Origin: Aquabacterium sp.
GTDB lineage: Bacteria; Pseudomonadota; Gammaproteobacteria; Burkholderiales; Burkholderiaceae_C
NCBI RefSeq assembly: GCF_016195855.1
Contig: NZ_JACPYU010000022.1
Span: 1-64,000 of the forward strand
Direction of reading: 5' to 3'
Length of the DNA: 64,000 nt
The translations under genes and the position numbers were made by a program. Within the stretch, counting starts at the first letter, position 1; each line of letters begins with the position of its first letter. The notes under the pieces are model-generated. The model ran no database searches, was not told the DNA's origin, and saw only the letters and a list, made by a program, of their open reading frames with translations. Shown piece by piece: positions 38,485 to 50,200 of the stretch.

Positions 38485-39228
38485 CTAACGCCCGTCGCGC
38501 AGGCGCTGCGCCAGGAACATGGGCAGGCCCGCATCGATGATGCGTTGCGCTGCCCGTTCATGGTCATAAGGCACGCGGTGGAAGGTCAGCTGCTTGCTGC
38601 CGGTGTCGAACATGGCGTAGCAGGCGGCGGGGTTGCCGTCTCGTGGCTGCCCGACCGAGCCAGGTATGGCCAGCCAGCGCCGCATGGGCGACAGGATGAT
38701 GGGCGTGCCATCCACCGGTGAGAACTCACCAGACTTGCCCGCCGCCGAGAGGTGGTACAGGCAGGGCTGGTGCATGTGCCCGCAAAACACGAAGGGGTGC
38801 GCGCTGACCTGCATGCTGCGCACGGCCTCCATGCGGCCATCCAGATAGCCCCATTGCGAAGGCGCGTGCAGGTTGGCGTGCGCAAACTGGCAGTCATCCA
38901 GTTCGGCCACGAGGGGCAAAGATTCAATGAAGGCGACGTGGGCAGAACTCAACTGCTGCCGTGTCCAGACCAGGGACTCCTGCACGTGCTCGCCCATGTT
39001 GTGCGAGCCTTCGTGGCGGATGGCGTCGTCGTGGTTGCCCTTCAGCGCAATGGCGCCTTCCTGGACCCTTTGCTGCACGAAGTCGAGCACCCAGACCGGG
39101 TCGGCGCCGTAGTCCACGTAGTCACCCAGCAACACGGTGCGTTCGCAGCCCTGTTGGGTGGCGTGCTCCCAGACAGCTTCCGTGGCTTGTCGGTTGGCGT
39201 GCAGGTCGGACAGGATCGCGAGTTTCAT
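38485..39228 (-). CDS. metallophosphoesterase
   Basis: A 247-residue calcineurin-like phosphoesterase with the full metal-site set: SDLHAN, GDYVDYG, GNHDD, HANLH and CGHMHQP. Single-domain proteins of this type often act as protein phosphatases or on cyclic nucleotides. It sits just upstream of the Ser/Thr kinase-USP gene with 60 bases between, so it may oppose the kinase, which is inference. No signal peptide. Confidence 0.9.
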   Translation of the reverse strand: MKLAILSDLHANRQATEAVWEHATQQGCERTVLLGDYVDYGADPVWVLDFVQQRVQEGAIALKGNHDDAIRHEGSHNMGEHVQESLVWTRQQLSSAHVAFIESLPLVAELDDCQFAHANLHAPSQWGYLDGRMEAVRSMQVSAHPFVFCGHMHQPCLYHLSAAGKSGEFSPVDGTPIILSPMRRWLAIPGSVGQPRDGNPAACYAMFDTGSKQLTFHRVPYDHERAAQRIIDAGLPMFLAQRLRDGR

Positions 39229-39423
39229 GGGGACGGACTTCAGCTTGAACTCAGTTTAGGCCCGCAATCGCCCGGTATGCCATGAGGGGTATCGGGGCTT
39301 GCGCAATCAGCCATTTTCCGTGGATTTGTTGAAAACGCACGGCTGGGCAAATCGCCTGGCGGTTTGATACCATAGCCCGATACGGTCGCCCATCAGGTCG
39401 GGCTTGCCGACTCAAGAGACACG

Positions 39424-39699
39424 ATGAGAACAGCAGAACAAGAAGCCGTGCTGCGGTCGGTGCGCAAGCTCGTCGCTTTCTGGCAAATCACGGCAGATGA
39501 ACTATCTGGTATTCCTGAACCTGTAAAGGTCCAGGAACCGGTGCGCTTGCCGGTGTTGAAATACCGTCATCCCCGTACCGGTGAAACCTGGGATGGTGAG
39601 GGTGCCCAGCCGCCGTGGCTGCGCGAGGCCTTGACCCGCCAGGGTTACACCGTCGAAGAGCTGCGCATGCCCCAGAGCGAAAGCCCGTCCGAGGCCTGA
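39424..39699 (+). CDS. short H-NS family DNA-binding protein
   Basis: A 91-residue protein that keeps the C-terminal H-NS DNA-binding domain: YRHPRTGETWDGEGAQPPWL is the AT-hook-like loop region. The N-terminal part (about 30 residues) is far shorter than the coiled-coil oligomerisation region of normal H-NS, so it may act as a dominant modulator or bind through partner H-NS proteins. It stands alone, convergent with the GGDEF gene, whose stop codon is immediately adjacent. Confidence 0.8.
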   Translation: MRTAEQEAVLRSVRKLVAFWQITADELSGIPEPVKVQEPVRLPVLKYRHPRTGETWDGEGAQPPWLREALTRQGYTVEELRMPQSESPSEA

Positions 39700-40956
39700 T
39701 CAGGCCGCCACACTCAATTCACGCGGCTCACCCGGGGCGTCGCTCGCTTCAGGGGTGGCGTGCACATGGGGTATCACCCGCCCGCGGCCAGCCCGCTTGG
39801 CCTGGTACAAGGCAGCGTCTGCTTGCTGGACCAGCGCCTGCGCCTGGTCGTCCGAGCCAGGCTGCCAGGTGGCCACCCCGATGCTGCAGCTCAACATCGC
39901 GGCGCGCTCGTCCTGGCTGACATAGGTCTGCTTGATCTGATCGAGCATGGCTTGCGCGACCTGCATGGCGCCATCGGGGGCCGTGTTGGGCATCAGCACC
40001 ACGAACTCTTCGCCCCCATAGCGGGCCACCATGTCGGTGGGGCGCCTGAGCACCGCGCTGAGCCCTTGCGCTGCAGCTTGCAGGCACAGGTCGCCAAAGG
40101 GGTGGCCATGGCTGTCGTTGATGTGTTTGAAGTAGTCCAGATCGACCATGGCAATGGACAGCGGTTCGTGACGCCGGCGCGCGTCTCGCCAGGCGACGGT
40201 CAGGCTTTCCTGGAATTTGAGCCGGTTGGGCACGCGCGTAAGGGCGTCGGTACGGCTGAGTGTTTCCAGCTCGCGGGCCCGCTGCTCCAGCATGGCTTGC
40301 GAGCGCTGCCGGGCCCAGTATTCGCGCCCCACCATTCTGGAAATGCCCAGCGAGTAGGCAAAGAAGATGGCGCTCAGGCCTGCGATGGCCAGGTCAACCG
40401 ACCCACCACGCGGCAGGAGCGCCAGCACGCTGGGCCCCAGTGTGCAAAGGGGGTAGAGCAAGGGCAGCACCGAGTCAATGGCCACGATGACCGTGCCGCC
40501 CGCGGTGATGCCCACGGTGCTCATGAGCATCAGCCAGCGCAGGGTCTCCGCATCAGGGGCGACCAGGATGACGGCGCACAGCGTGCCCCAGTAGGCGTTG
40601 TAGAGCAGCGAGAAGGCCCGGAACAGCCTTTGCGCGCGATGGAAGTCGCGCTCCATGGCCCGTTTGAGGCCGCTGTTGTAGATCAGCCTGATCGCGCTGG
40701 CCAGGAAGAGGGCCACGCCATGGGCGATGGCAAAGCTGGTGTGAAGGGCGGCGTAGTTGTCGACCTGCATCAGGACCACCCATACAGCGGGGTAGAGCAG
40801 CAGGCCGTTGCGCATGCGGTGGACGGCATCCAGCACGCATTGCTTCTGGTAGGACAGCGGCACGTGCGTGCGCGCAACCAGCGCTTCGGCGTCGTCGGAT
40901 GTGTGGGTGTCGTTGGAAACCATGTTGGCGTAGCCTCGAAAAACGTCAGGCCACAT
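39700..40956 (-). CDS. membrane-bound diguanylate cyclase (GGDEF)
   Basis: A 418-residue protein with an N-terminal integral membrane sensor of about five to six helices (for example GLLLYPAVWVVLMQV, YWGTLCAVILVA, VGITAGGTVIVAID) and a C-terminal GGDEF domain. The active site RYGGEEFVVLMP is intact and an RxxD inhibitory site (RPTD) lies five residues before it, so it should make cyclic-di-GMP with product inhibition. Start at 40956 has AAGG eight bases upstream; 40923 is an alternative. It might influence the flagella encoded nearby, but nothing in the sequence proves it. Confidence 0.92.
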   Translation of the reverse strand: MWPDVFRGYANMVSNDTHTSDDAEALVARTHVPLSYQKQCVLDAVHRMRNGLLLYPAVWVVLMQVDNYAALHTSFAIAHGVALFLASAIRLIYNSGLKRAMERDFHRAQRLFRAFSLLYNAYWGTLCAVILVAPDAETLRWLMLMSTVGITAGGTVIVAIDSVLPLLYPLCTLGPSVLALLPRGGSVDLAIAGLSAIFFAYSLGISRMVGREYWARQRSQAMLEQRARELETLSRTDALTRVPNRLKFQESLTVAWRDARRRHEPLSIAMVDLDYFKHINDSHGHPFGDLCLQAAAQGLSAVLRRPTDMVARYGGEEFVVLMPNTAPDGAMQVAQAMLDQIKQTYVSQDERAAMLSCSIGVATWQPGSDDQAQALVQQADAALYQAKRAGRGRVIPHVHATPEASDAPGEPRELSVAA

Positions 40957-41008
40957 CCGAAGCGCCTTGACGGTCACATGGTTTTCGGACAAATCCGTGC
41001 CAACTTGA

Positions 41009-41083
41009 TGGTCCCCCCGACAGGAATCGAACCTGTATTTGCCGCTTAGGAGGCGGCCGTTCTATCCATTGAACTACGGGGAG
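41009..41083 (-). tRNA. tRNA-Arg (anticodon CCT)
   Basis: On the minus strand the cloverleaf folds completely: acceptor CTCCCCG/CGGGGGG with one G-U pair, D stem GTTC/GAAC, anticodon stem GCCGC/GCGGC around loop CTCCTAA, T arm ACAGG-TTCGATT-CCTGT, discriminator A and an encoded CCA. The anticodon is CCT, reading AGG arginine codons. It lies just after ureG (stop at 41100). Confidence 0.97.
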
Positions 41084-41099
41084 CGCATGGCAGGCGGCA

Positions 41100-41744
41100 T
41101 TATGCCTTGAGCATGCCCTTGGTTTCGATGAAGCCGATGACCTCCTGCAGGCCCTGTTGCGTCTTGAGGTTGGTCATCACGAAGGGGCGCGTTGGCCGCA
41201 TGCGTTTGGTGTCGGCTTCCATGACATCCAGGTTGGCGCCCACATAAGGGGCCAGGTCCGTCTTGTTGATGACGAACAGGTCGCTCTTGGTGATGCCGGG
41301 GCCGCCTTTGCGCGGGATTTTTTCGCCGGCCGCCACGTCGATCACATAGATGGTCAGGTCGCTCAACTCGGGGCTGAAGGTGGCGGCCAGGTTGTCCCCG
41401 CCGGATTCGATGAACACGATGTCCGCATTGGGGAACTTGCCCAGCATGCGGTCCACGGCTTCCAGGTTGATGGAGGCGTCTTCACGGATGGCGGTGTGCG
41501 GGCAGCCACCGGTCTCCACGCCCATGATGCGTTCGGGGTCGAGCGCGCCGGCCACGGTCAGCAGGCGCTGGTCTTCCTTGGTGTAGATGTCGTTGGTGAC
41601 GACGATCAGGTCGTAGGTGTTGCGCATGGCCTTGCACAGCATTTCTACCAGGGTGGTCTTGCCGGAGCCGACGGGGCCGCCTACGCCCACGCGCAATGGG
41701 GGCAGTTTCTTGGTGCGGCCGGGGATGTTGTGCAGGTTGCTCAT
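41100..41744 (-). CDS. ureG: urease accessory GTPase UreG
   Basis: UreG is the SIMIBI GTPase that, with UreE, UreF and UreD, delivers nickel to urease. The 214-residue protein has P-loop [17 protein letters not shown], the metal-binding CPH motif in [17 protein letters not shown], and [10 protein letters not shown] for guanine specificity. It overlaps ureF by four bases and is the last gene of the leftward urease operon before tRNA-Arg. Confidence 0.98.
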   Translation of the reverse strand: MSNLHNIPGRTKKLPPLRVGVGGPVGSGKTTLVEMLCKAMRNTYDLIVVTNDIYTKEDQRLLTVAGALDPERIMGVETGGCPHTAIREDASINLEAVDRMLGKFPNADIVFIESGGDNLAATFSPELSDLTIYVIDVAAGEKIPRKGGPGITKSDLFVINKTDLAPYVGANLDVMEADTKRMRPTRPFVMTNLKTQQGLQEVIGFIETKGMLKA

Positions 41745-42508
41745 GATCGGAACAGGCGTGAGTACTGGGTTTCATGCTGGGCGCTGAGGATGGCCAGCAT
41801 GGGGGTGAAGGCCTGGCGTTGCGTGTCGGGCAAGGCCAGGGCGTGGTCGATGGCAGCCGGGATCTGGTCGATCAGGGCTTGCAGGATGCGTTGGCCGGCG
41901 CTTTGGCCCAGCGGCACGGCCTTGATGGTGGCCTGGACCATGTTCTCGGCCCAGCCGAAGCTGAAGCTCAGCAGGGCTTCGCGGACGGCGTCATGCCCGG
42001 TCTGGCGTGAGCCTGTGCCTGCATGGGCTGGCAGGCACTGAGCCACAGCCAGGGCGAAGGCCACCGGCCAGGTGGGGGCGGGGGGCAGGGCCGCACATTG
42101 GGCCAGACGCTGGTCGGCGCCTTGTTGCGAAGCATCACCGCTGCGGTTGCGCAACCACTCCACCAGCGAGCGGCCCATCTGTTCGGTTTGCAGGCGCAGT
42201 TCAGAGGTCTCGCGGGTCTGGACCACCCAGTCGTTCAACTCGGCCACGCGCGCCAGGTCATGGCGTTGCCAGGCGGGCACGGCTTTGGCCACCACGGCCA
42301 GATCGGCGCGCGCCAGGCTCAGGTGCAACTGGTCCTGCAGCCACAAGGCAGCCTGCGCCTCGTTGCTGACATGCCCTGATTCAACGGCGGCTTCCAGGCC
42401 CTCTGAATAGCTGAAGCCGCCTACGGGCAGGGCCGGTGAGGCCAGCCACATCAATTGCAGGCGCACTGCCTGGTTCAGCGGTTCAGGGCGAGGGACAACA
42501 CGCGGCAT
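41741..42508 (-). CDS. ureF: urease accessory protein UreF
   Basis: UreF bridges UreD-urease and UreG in the activation complex. The 255-residue all-helical protein has the signature [20 protein letters not shown] and [17 protein letters not shown]. It lies eight bases after ureE and overlaps ureG by ATGA. Confidence 0.97.
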   Translation of the reverse strand: MPRVVPRPEPLNQAVRLQLMWLASPALPVGGFSYSEGLEAAVESGHVSNEAQAALWLQDQLHLSLARADLAVVAKAVPAWQRHDLARVAELNDWVVQTRETSELRLQTEQMGRSLVEWLRNRSGDASQQGADQRLAQCAALPPAPTWPVAFALAVAQCLPAHAGTGSRQTGHDAVREALLSFSFGWAENMVQATIKAVPLGQSAGQRILQALIDQIPAAIDHALALPDTQRQAFTPMLAILSAQHETQYSRLFRS

Positions 42509-42516
42509 GGGCGGGG

Positions 42517-43245
42517 TCAGTGCTTGTGGCCATGGCCATGATCGTCGTGATCATGGTTGCACCCGGGGCCATGCACATGCGGTGTGGCCGCTGCCTTGAT
42601 GGCGATGCCGATGGGTTTGCCGCGCGCGGCGGCTGGGGCTGGCGTGGATGCCGCCGGGGTGTCGTGCTGGTGGCTGTGCGTATGGTCGTGCGTATGGCCG
42701 TGGTCATGCCCGCATCCCGGGCCATGCACGTGGCCCGGTTCACCGTGCGCGGGGTTGGTATGTGCGTGGGCGTGGCCATGATCGTGGCCGCCCGCCGCAT
42801 AGGCGCCACCTTCCGGCTCGAAGGCCGCTTGCGTTTCCTGGACGGTCAGGTGCATGGCGCGCAGCATGTCGGCCAGCACATGGTCCGGCTCGATCTTCAG
42901 GTGGTCGGGTTGCAGCTCGATCTGCACATGGCGGTTGCCCAGGTGGTAGGCCGCTCGCACCAGGTCAAAGGCGCTGCCGTGGTCTGCGCAAGGCGTGATG
43001 ACCAGCACCTGCTGCGGTGCTGCTTGCACGCGGATCATGGAACCGTCTTCGGCCACCAGCACGTCGCCACCCCTGACCACGGTGCCGCGTGGCAGAAACA
43101 CGCCCAGCGTGCGCCCATGGCTGTCGGTGGCATCAAAGCGGCTTTTCTGGCGCACGTCCCAGTCCAGCTCGACCGTGGCGGCACGCTTGAGCAGTACGGG
43201 GGCCAGGCCCTGGCCTTGAGGGAGCAGTTTGTTGACAGTGAGCAT
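42517..43245 (-). CDS. ureE: urease accessory nickel chaperone UreE with extended His-rich tail
   Basis: UreE binds and passes Ni(II) to urease. The first ~150 residues form the peptide-binding and metal-binding domains ([39 protein letters not shown], with the conserved metal-binding His). Residues ~150-242 make an unusually long tail with 24 His, many Asp, Gly and two GPGC motifs, in two blocks separated by an Ala/Pro linker. Such a tail would store many nickel ions. ATG 43245 is chosen; the extended reading from 43320 overlaps the acyltransferase end. Confidence 0.95.
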   Translation of the reverse strand: MLTVNKLLPQGQGLAPVLLKRAATVELDWDVRQKSRFDATDSHGRTLGVFLPRGTVVRGGDVLVAEDGSMIRVQAAPQQVLVITPCADHGSAFDLVRAAYHLGNRHVQIELQPDHLKIEPDHVLADMLRAMHLTVQETQAAFEPEGGAYAAGGHDHGHAHAHTNPAHGEPGHVHGPGCGHDHGHTHDHTHSHQHDTPAASTPAPAAARGKPIGIAIKAAATPHVHGPGCNHDHDDHGHGHKH

Positions 43246-43292
43246 GGGTCCGCGTGTCGAGTTGTTCGTGACAGCGCGGATTGTCGCGCTGA

Positions 43293-44471
43293 TCAGGGGT
43301 TGGGGATGCGCCGGCTCCATTCATGGCTGGGTTGTTCGATGAACCGGAAGAACAGATCGGCGATCAACAGTGACAACAGCGAGCCAGCCAGCATCTCGAG
43401 CAAAGCCTGTTCCCCTGACGAATGCAGATGCAAGGGGTGTACCAGCATCAACCAGACCACTTGCAGCAGGGGCGCGTGAACGAGGTAGAGCGAGAAACTG
43501 CGTTCGCCGACAAACCGCAGCATGCGCCTTGGCCAGATCTTGCTGACCAGCGCAAAAAGGCCGATCTGCCGGCCGTAGAGCAACACGAGCAGGGTGGTCA
43601 GGCCGACGAAGAAGCTGGAGATGGGGTCGGCCACGTGCCCGTGATAGCGCATGCATTCGACGCCCCACCAGATGCCCATCAGGATCACGATCAGCCCCAT
43701 GGCCAACCTGTCTGCCAGGGAGACTTCTCGCGCATCACTGCCTGGTTTGGGTGTGCCCAGGCGGGCGGCGCTGATGCCCATGGAGAACAGGGCCCAGTAG
43801 TAGGGCGATGAGCCGAACACGGAGGGGTTGCCCACATCCAGCTTGAAGCTCAGGCGCCAGAGCAGGTAGGCCACGACCGTGATGAAGGCCAGGGACTTCC
43901 AGGGCCCCAGGCGGTTCTGGATCCACAGCAGCAGTGGGAAGAGGAAGTAGAGCTGGTATTCAACCCCGATGGACCAATAGGGGTGGTTGAGCGTGATCGC
44001 ATATTGCGGCCACCAGTTGTGGATCATGAGCAAATGGGTGAAGACGCTGCCGGTCGTCACGGGCAGGCTGTAATCCCAATGGGTGCCTGAGGGCGTGGAC
44101 AGCCAGAAATGCAGCAGCAACAGGCTCATTGCGCATCCCGCAAAGTAGGGCACGAGCAGGCGAATGGATCTGCGTAATATGAAATTATGGAAATGGGCAA
44201 TGCGGGTTGCACCGCGCAGGCCGAGCGTCAGGCAATAACCCGAAAGTACAAAGAAAATATCGACGCGAAACTGACCGTGGCCGAAAATGGCATGGGCGAT
44301 GGCCCATAAGGTGTCTTGCACGCCGCTGGCGTCGATATTCAGCGCAGCATGGTGAAGCAAGACGTACATCGCGAGGAATCCGCGAACGTCGACCACCCAG
44401 TTCAGCCTTTGAGATAACGCTTTCGTGTTAACTCGCGGAGCCGATCCTGCAGATACTGCTGGTACTGCCAT
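43293..44471 (-). CDS. acyltransferase 3 family membrane protein inside the urease operon
   Basis: A 392-residue integral membrane acyltransferase (PF01757; OafA-like). The essential His lies in [10 protein letters not shown] and [13 protein letters not shown] is diagnostic; about ten helices follow. Members O-acetylate surface polysaccharides or lipids. It interrupts ureC and ureE, which normally adjoin. The coding start and its upstream region (44100-44600) are visibly richer in A and T than the flanking urease genes, which suggests later insertion. ATG 44471 is preferred over 44615. Confidence 0.87.
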   Translation of the reverse strand: MAVPAVSAGSAPRVNTKALSQRLNWVVDVRGFLAMYVLLHHAALNIDASGVQDTLWAIAHAIFGHGQFRVDIFFVLSGYCLTLGLRGATRIAHFHNFILRRSIRLLVPYFAGCAMSLLLLHFWLSTPSGTHWDYSLPVTTGSVFTHLLMIHNWWPQYAITLNHPYWSIGVEYQLYFLFPLLLWIQNRLGPWKSLAFITVVAYLLWRLSFKLDVGNPSVFGSSPYYWALFSMGISAARLGTPKPGSDAREVSLADRLAMGLIVILMGIWWGVECMRYHGHVADPISSFFVGLTTLLVLLYGRQIGLFALVSKIWPRRMLRFVGERSFSLYLVHAPLLQVVWLMLVHPLHLHSSGEQALLEMLAGSLLSLLIADLFFRFIEQPSHEWSRRIPNP

Positions 44472-44565
44472 GCCTGAAAATATATTGAATAGCCGGAACT
44501 GGCGTAGCGGCGAGTCTAAGGCGAATGCCTTATTGGCGGTAATCAGGCACGAAGGTTGAAACGAT

Positions 44566-46293
<1,728 letters not shown>

Positions 46294-46342
46294 CTTGCAG
46301 GTCCTTGTTTGATGCTTGCTAATGCTGGTGAAGGGGGCTCGT

Positions 46343-46648
46343 TCAGAGCTTGCCTTGCGTCAGGCCTCGAAAGCCATAGACCACCCGATCGCCGGCATAG
46401 TCCACCAGCTCCACCGTGCGTTGCTGGCCTGGCTCGAAACGCACCGCCGTGCCGGAGGCGATGTTCAGGCGCATGCCGCGCGCTGCGGCGCGGTCAAAGC
46501 GCAAGGCGCCGTTGGTTTCGGCAAAGTGGTAATGCGAGCCGACCTGGATGGGGCGGTCGCCGGCGTTTTCAACCACCAGCGTGATGGCGCGCCTGCCCGG
46601 GTTGATGGGCAGATCAGGGCCATCGGTGATGAGCTCGCCCGGGATCAT
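46343..46648 (-). CDS. ureB: urease subunit beta
   Basis: The 101-residue beta subunit of urease begins [19 protein letters not shown] and has [18 protein letters not shown]. It overlaps the upstream 62-residue gene by ATGA, so it depends on coupled translation. Confidence 0.98.
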   Translation of the reverse strand: MIPGELITDGPDLPINPGRRAITLVVENAGDRPIQVGSHYHFAETNGALRFDRAAARGMRLNIASGTAVRFEPGQQRTVELVDYAGDRVVYGFRGLTQGKL

Positions 46649-46833
46649 TTGCGCCCCCGCATCCAGACCACACCCGCGACCAACAGGCCCACGGCCACGA
46701 AGCCAAACAAGTCCGTGCCATGCCAGTGACTGAAGCCCGGCAAGCCATGGCCCTCGTGCGCCAGCGCCGGGGCGTGGTTCAGGGCTGTGCCCAACATCAG
46801 TGCCAAGGTTTGAATGAGTTTGGTGCGTGTCAT
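46645..46833 (-). CDS. 62-residue His-containing membrane or secreted protein between ureA and ureB
   Basis: A short gene within the urease operon. It has an N-terminal hydrophobic segment typical of a signal peptide ([19 protein letters not shown]), then [17 protein letters not shown] with five His residues, and a second hydrophobic helix ([16 protein letters not shown]) ending in RGRK. The His cluster would lie in the periplasm. Its stop overlaps the ureB start. A role in nickel or urea handling is plausible from context but unproven; similar small ORFs occur in related urease operons, from memory. Confidence 0.78.
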   Translation of the reverse strand: MTRTKLIQTLALMLGTALNHAPALAHEGHGLPGFSHWHGTDLFGFVAVGLLVAGVVWMRGRK

Positions 46834-46911
46834 GGTTGGGAGCTGCTTGGGTTGGAAGGTCAGGCGCGGGTCATTCCAAAGTGATTGCTAAATTGGTGCG
46901 CCACGCGGTGT

Positions 46912-47214
46912 TCATGCAATAGGTTGGTGCACGGTCACCAACTTGGTGCCATCTGGGAAGGTGGCCTCAACCTGGATGTCCGGGATCATGTCGGCCACGC
47001 CTTCCATGACCTGCTCGCGGGTGAGCACGGTCTTGCCCTCGCTCATCAGGGAGGCCACGCTCTTGCCGTCACGTGCGCCCTCCATGATGAAGGCCGTGAT
47101 CAGGGCCACGGCCTCGGGGTAATTGAGCTTGAGCCCACGGGCCATGCGGCGCTCGGCCAGCAAGGCGGCGGTGAAGATCAGCAGCTTGTCTTTTTCGCGA
47201 GGGGTGAGTTCCAT
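46912..47214 (-). CDS. ureA: urease subunit gamma
   Basis: The 100-residue gamma subunit, [20 protein letters not shown], with [20 protein letters not shown]. It is the first gene of the leftward operon. Only 65 bases separate it from the divergent permease-kinase gene, so both promoters lie in this short stretch. Confidence 0.98.
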   Translation of the reverse strand: MELTPREKDKLLIFTAALLAERRMARGLKLNYPEAVALITAFIMEGARDGKSVASLMSEGKTVLTREQVMEGVADMIPDIQVEATFPDGTKLVTVHQPIA

Positions 47215-47279
47215 CGGGTGTCTCGGGGTGAAGGCTTCGGCATCGAAATTGCGATGTCAGGCACAGACGAATCCACACT

Positions 47280-50200
47280 ATGCAAGAGCCAGACCAAAAC
47301 CGTCCAGCCCAACCCGCCAGCGAAGCCTTGCAGCGGGTGGTCAAGGTGCGTCGTGACTACAACACCTGGGTGGCGTCCGAAACCCTGGAGGATTACGCCT
47401 TGCGCTTCACGCCGCGCTCGGCCCGGCGCTGGACGGACTGGCGGGTGGCCAATACGGCTTTTGGTGCGGCGGCATTTTTGGTGCTGGAGGCTGTCGGCGC
47501 CACGCTGCTGGTCGACCACGGCTTCATCAACGCCTTCTGGGCCATCATGGCCACGGGGCTCATCATCTTGCTGGCAGGCTGGCCCATCAGCGTGTACGCC
47601 GCGCGCCATGGCCTGGACATGGACCTGTTGACACGCGGTGCGGGCTTTGGTTACATCGGCTCGACCATCACCTCGCTGATCTACGCCTCGTTCACCTTCA
47701 TCTTCTTTGCGCTCGAAGCCGCGGTGATGGCCTACGCGCTGGAGCTGGCCTTCGACATCCCGCCAGCAAGGGGTTACCTGATCTGCGCCCTGGTGGTGGT
47801 GCCCTTGGTGACCCATGGCGTCACCATCATCAGCCGGCTGCAGTTGATCACCCAGCCCTTGTGGCTGCTGATGCTGATCTTGCCCTTTGTGTATGTGTTC
47901 AAGGAGCACCCCCACATCCTGCGTGACCTGGCCAGCTACGCGGGTCAGGATGGTGCGCACCAGGGCTTTGATCTGCTGTCCTTTGGCTCGGCCATGACCG
48001 TGGGCATCGCGCTGATCACCCAGATGGGCGAGCAGGCCGATTACCTGCGCTTCATGCCCGAAGCGCGCCCTGGGCACAAGGCGCGCTGGCTGGCCGCCGT
48101 GTTTGTGGGCGGGCCTGGCTGGGTCATCCCGGGTGTGCTGAAAATGCTGGGCGGCGCCTTGCTGGCCTACCTGGCCATCAGTTTTTCGGTGCCGGTGGAC
48201 CGGGCACTGGACCCCAACCAGATGTACCTCGTGGCGTGGGAGACGATCTTCCCCCGCCAGTCCTGGGCGATTGCCGCGGTGGCTGTGTTCGTGGTGGTGT
48301 CGCAGCTCAAAATCAATGTGACCAACGCTTATGCGGGCTCGCTGGCCTGGTCGAACTTCTTTGCGCGGGTCACGCACAGCCATCCCGGCCGCGTGGTGTG
48401 GGTGGCGTTCAATGCCGTCATCGCCTTGTTGCTGATGGAGCTCAACCTGTTTCAGGCGCTGGGCAAGGTGCTGGGGCTGTACTCGAACATCGCCATTGCC
48501 TGGATCATGGCTGTCGTGGCCGACCTGGTCATCAACAAGCCCATGGGGTGGTCGCCCAAGGGCATCGAGTTCAAGCGCGCGCATCTGTATGACATCAACC
48601 CCGTGGGGGTGGGGGCCATGGGCCTGGCATCGCTGGTGTCGGTCATGGCCTATGTGGGCTGGCTGGGCGAGCTGGCCCAGGCCTTTTCCGCGGTGATTGC
48701 CATGGTGGTGGCTTTTGTCACCTCGCCCTTGATCGCCTGGGCCACTCAGGGGCGCTATTACCTGGCCAGGCCGCCACTGACGCAAACCCATGTGGGCAGA
48801 CCGCCCTTTGTGCATGAGCCAGACCTGGAGGCCGCGGGGCAGCCGCTGAGCAAGGTCATCCGCCTGCGTGCGTTGCACAAGTGCACCGTGTGCGAGCGTG
48901 AATACGAGGCTGATGACGTCGCGCATTGCCCGGCCTACCAGGGCTTCATCTGCTCGCTGTGCTGCTCGCTGGATGCGCGTTGCCAGGATCTGTGCAAGCC
49001 TGACGCCCGATGGTCCGTTCAGTGGCGTGGCCTGGGGCGCCGCGTGATGCCTGCATTCATCTGGCGTCGCCTGGACACCGAGCTGGGGCAGTTCCTGTTG
49101 ATCATGCTGGTGCTGGGGCCCTTGCTGGCGGGCGTGTTCGGCCTGGTTTATCAACAGCAGCTGCGCGATCTGGATGTGCTGGACCTGACCTCAACCGGCG
49201 CGGCCGCCGAGATGCTGCGTGCGGCGTTCACCAAGGTGTTCGCGGCGCTCCTGCTGGTGGTGGGGGTGGTGGCCTGGTGGGTGGTGCTCACGCACAAGAG
49301 CCGCCAAGTGGCGCAGGAAGAGTCCAACCGCCAGACGCATTTGCTGGTGCGCGAGATCGAGTCGCACCGCGTGACCGATGAAAAGCTGCAGCAGGCCAAG
49401 CAGACGGCCGAGCAGGCCAACCAGGCCAAGAGCCGCTACATCACCACCATCAGCCACGAGTTGCGCACGCCGCTGAACGGCATCCTGGGCTATGCGCAGC
49501 TGCTGGATGAAGACCAGGCCTTGCCCGAGCACGTCAAGCATGGGGTGGGGGTAATCAAACGTGGTGGAGACCACCTGCTGTCGCTCATCGAAGGCACGCT
49601 GGACATCGCCCGCATCGAAAGCGGCAAGCTCACGCTGGACGTCAAGCCGGTGCGCCTGGATGACCTCTTGAAGCAGATCACCGGCCTGATCGAACATGAG
49701 GCGAAGGCCAAGCACCTGCGCTTTGTGGCCGACCTCGACCCGGCCTTGCCCGAGGCCGTGCGCGCCGACGAGCGCCGGGTGCGCCAGATCCTGATCAATG
49801 TGCTGGGCAATGCCGTGAAGTTCACCTCTACCGGGCAGGTGACCTTCAAGGTGCGTTATGCCCGCGAGATCGCGCAGATCGACATCAGCGACACCGGCCC
49901 CGGGATCGCGCAGGACGAGCTGGACAAGGTCTTCGAGCCCTTCGCGCGCGGCTCATCGGCGGCGGGCAACTCGGCCAGCGGCACCGGGCTGGGCCTGACC
50001 ATCAGCAAGATGCTCACCGACTTGATGGGGGGCGAGATGCAGGTGCAAAGCAGGCTGGGCCTGGGCACCACCTTCCGCATCCGCTTGTTCCTGCCCCAGG
50101 TGCGTGTGGCCGAGGCCATGCGCCACGTGCCGCGCGGTCAGCGCACTGGTTATGTGGGCGAGCGCCGTCGCATCTGGGTTGTGGACAACGAAGAGGCAGA

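Noticed and set aside
41009..41083. tRNA-Arg as attachment site of an integrated element
   Set aside because: No integrase and no repeated tRNA 3' end is seen in the window; genes on both sides are ordinary.
44511..44535. hairpin AAGGC-GAAT-GCCTT as terminator between ureC and the acyltransferase
   Set aside because: The stem is only five bases and no T-tract follows on the minus strand.
47178..49154. 658-residue ORF opposite the permease-kinase gene
   Set aside because: Low-complexity His/Gln product, no start signal, and it overlaps ureA on its own strand as well.
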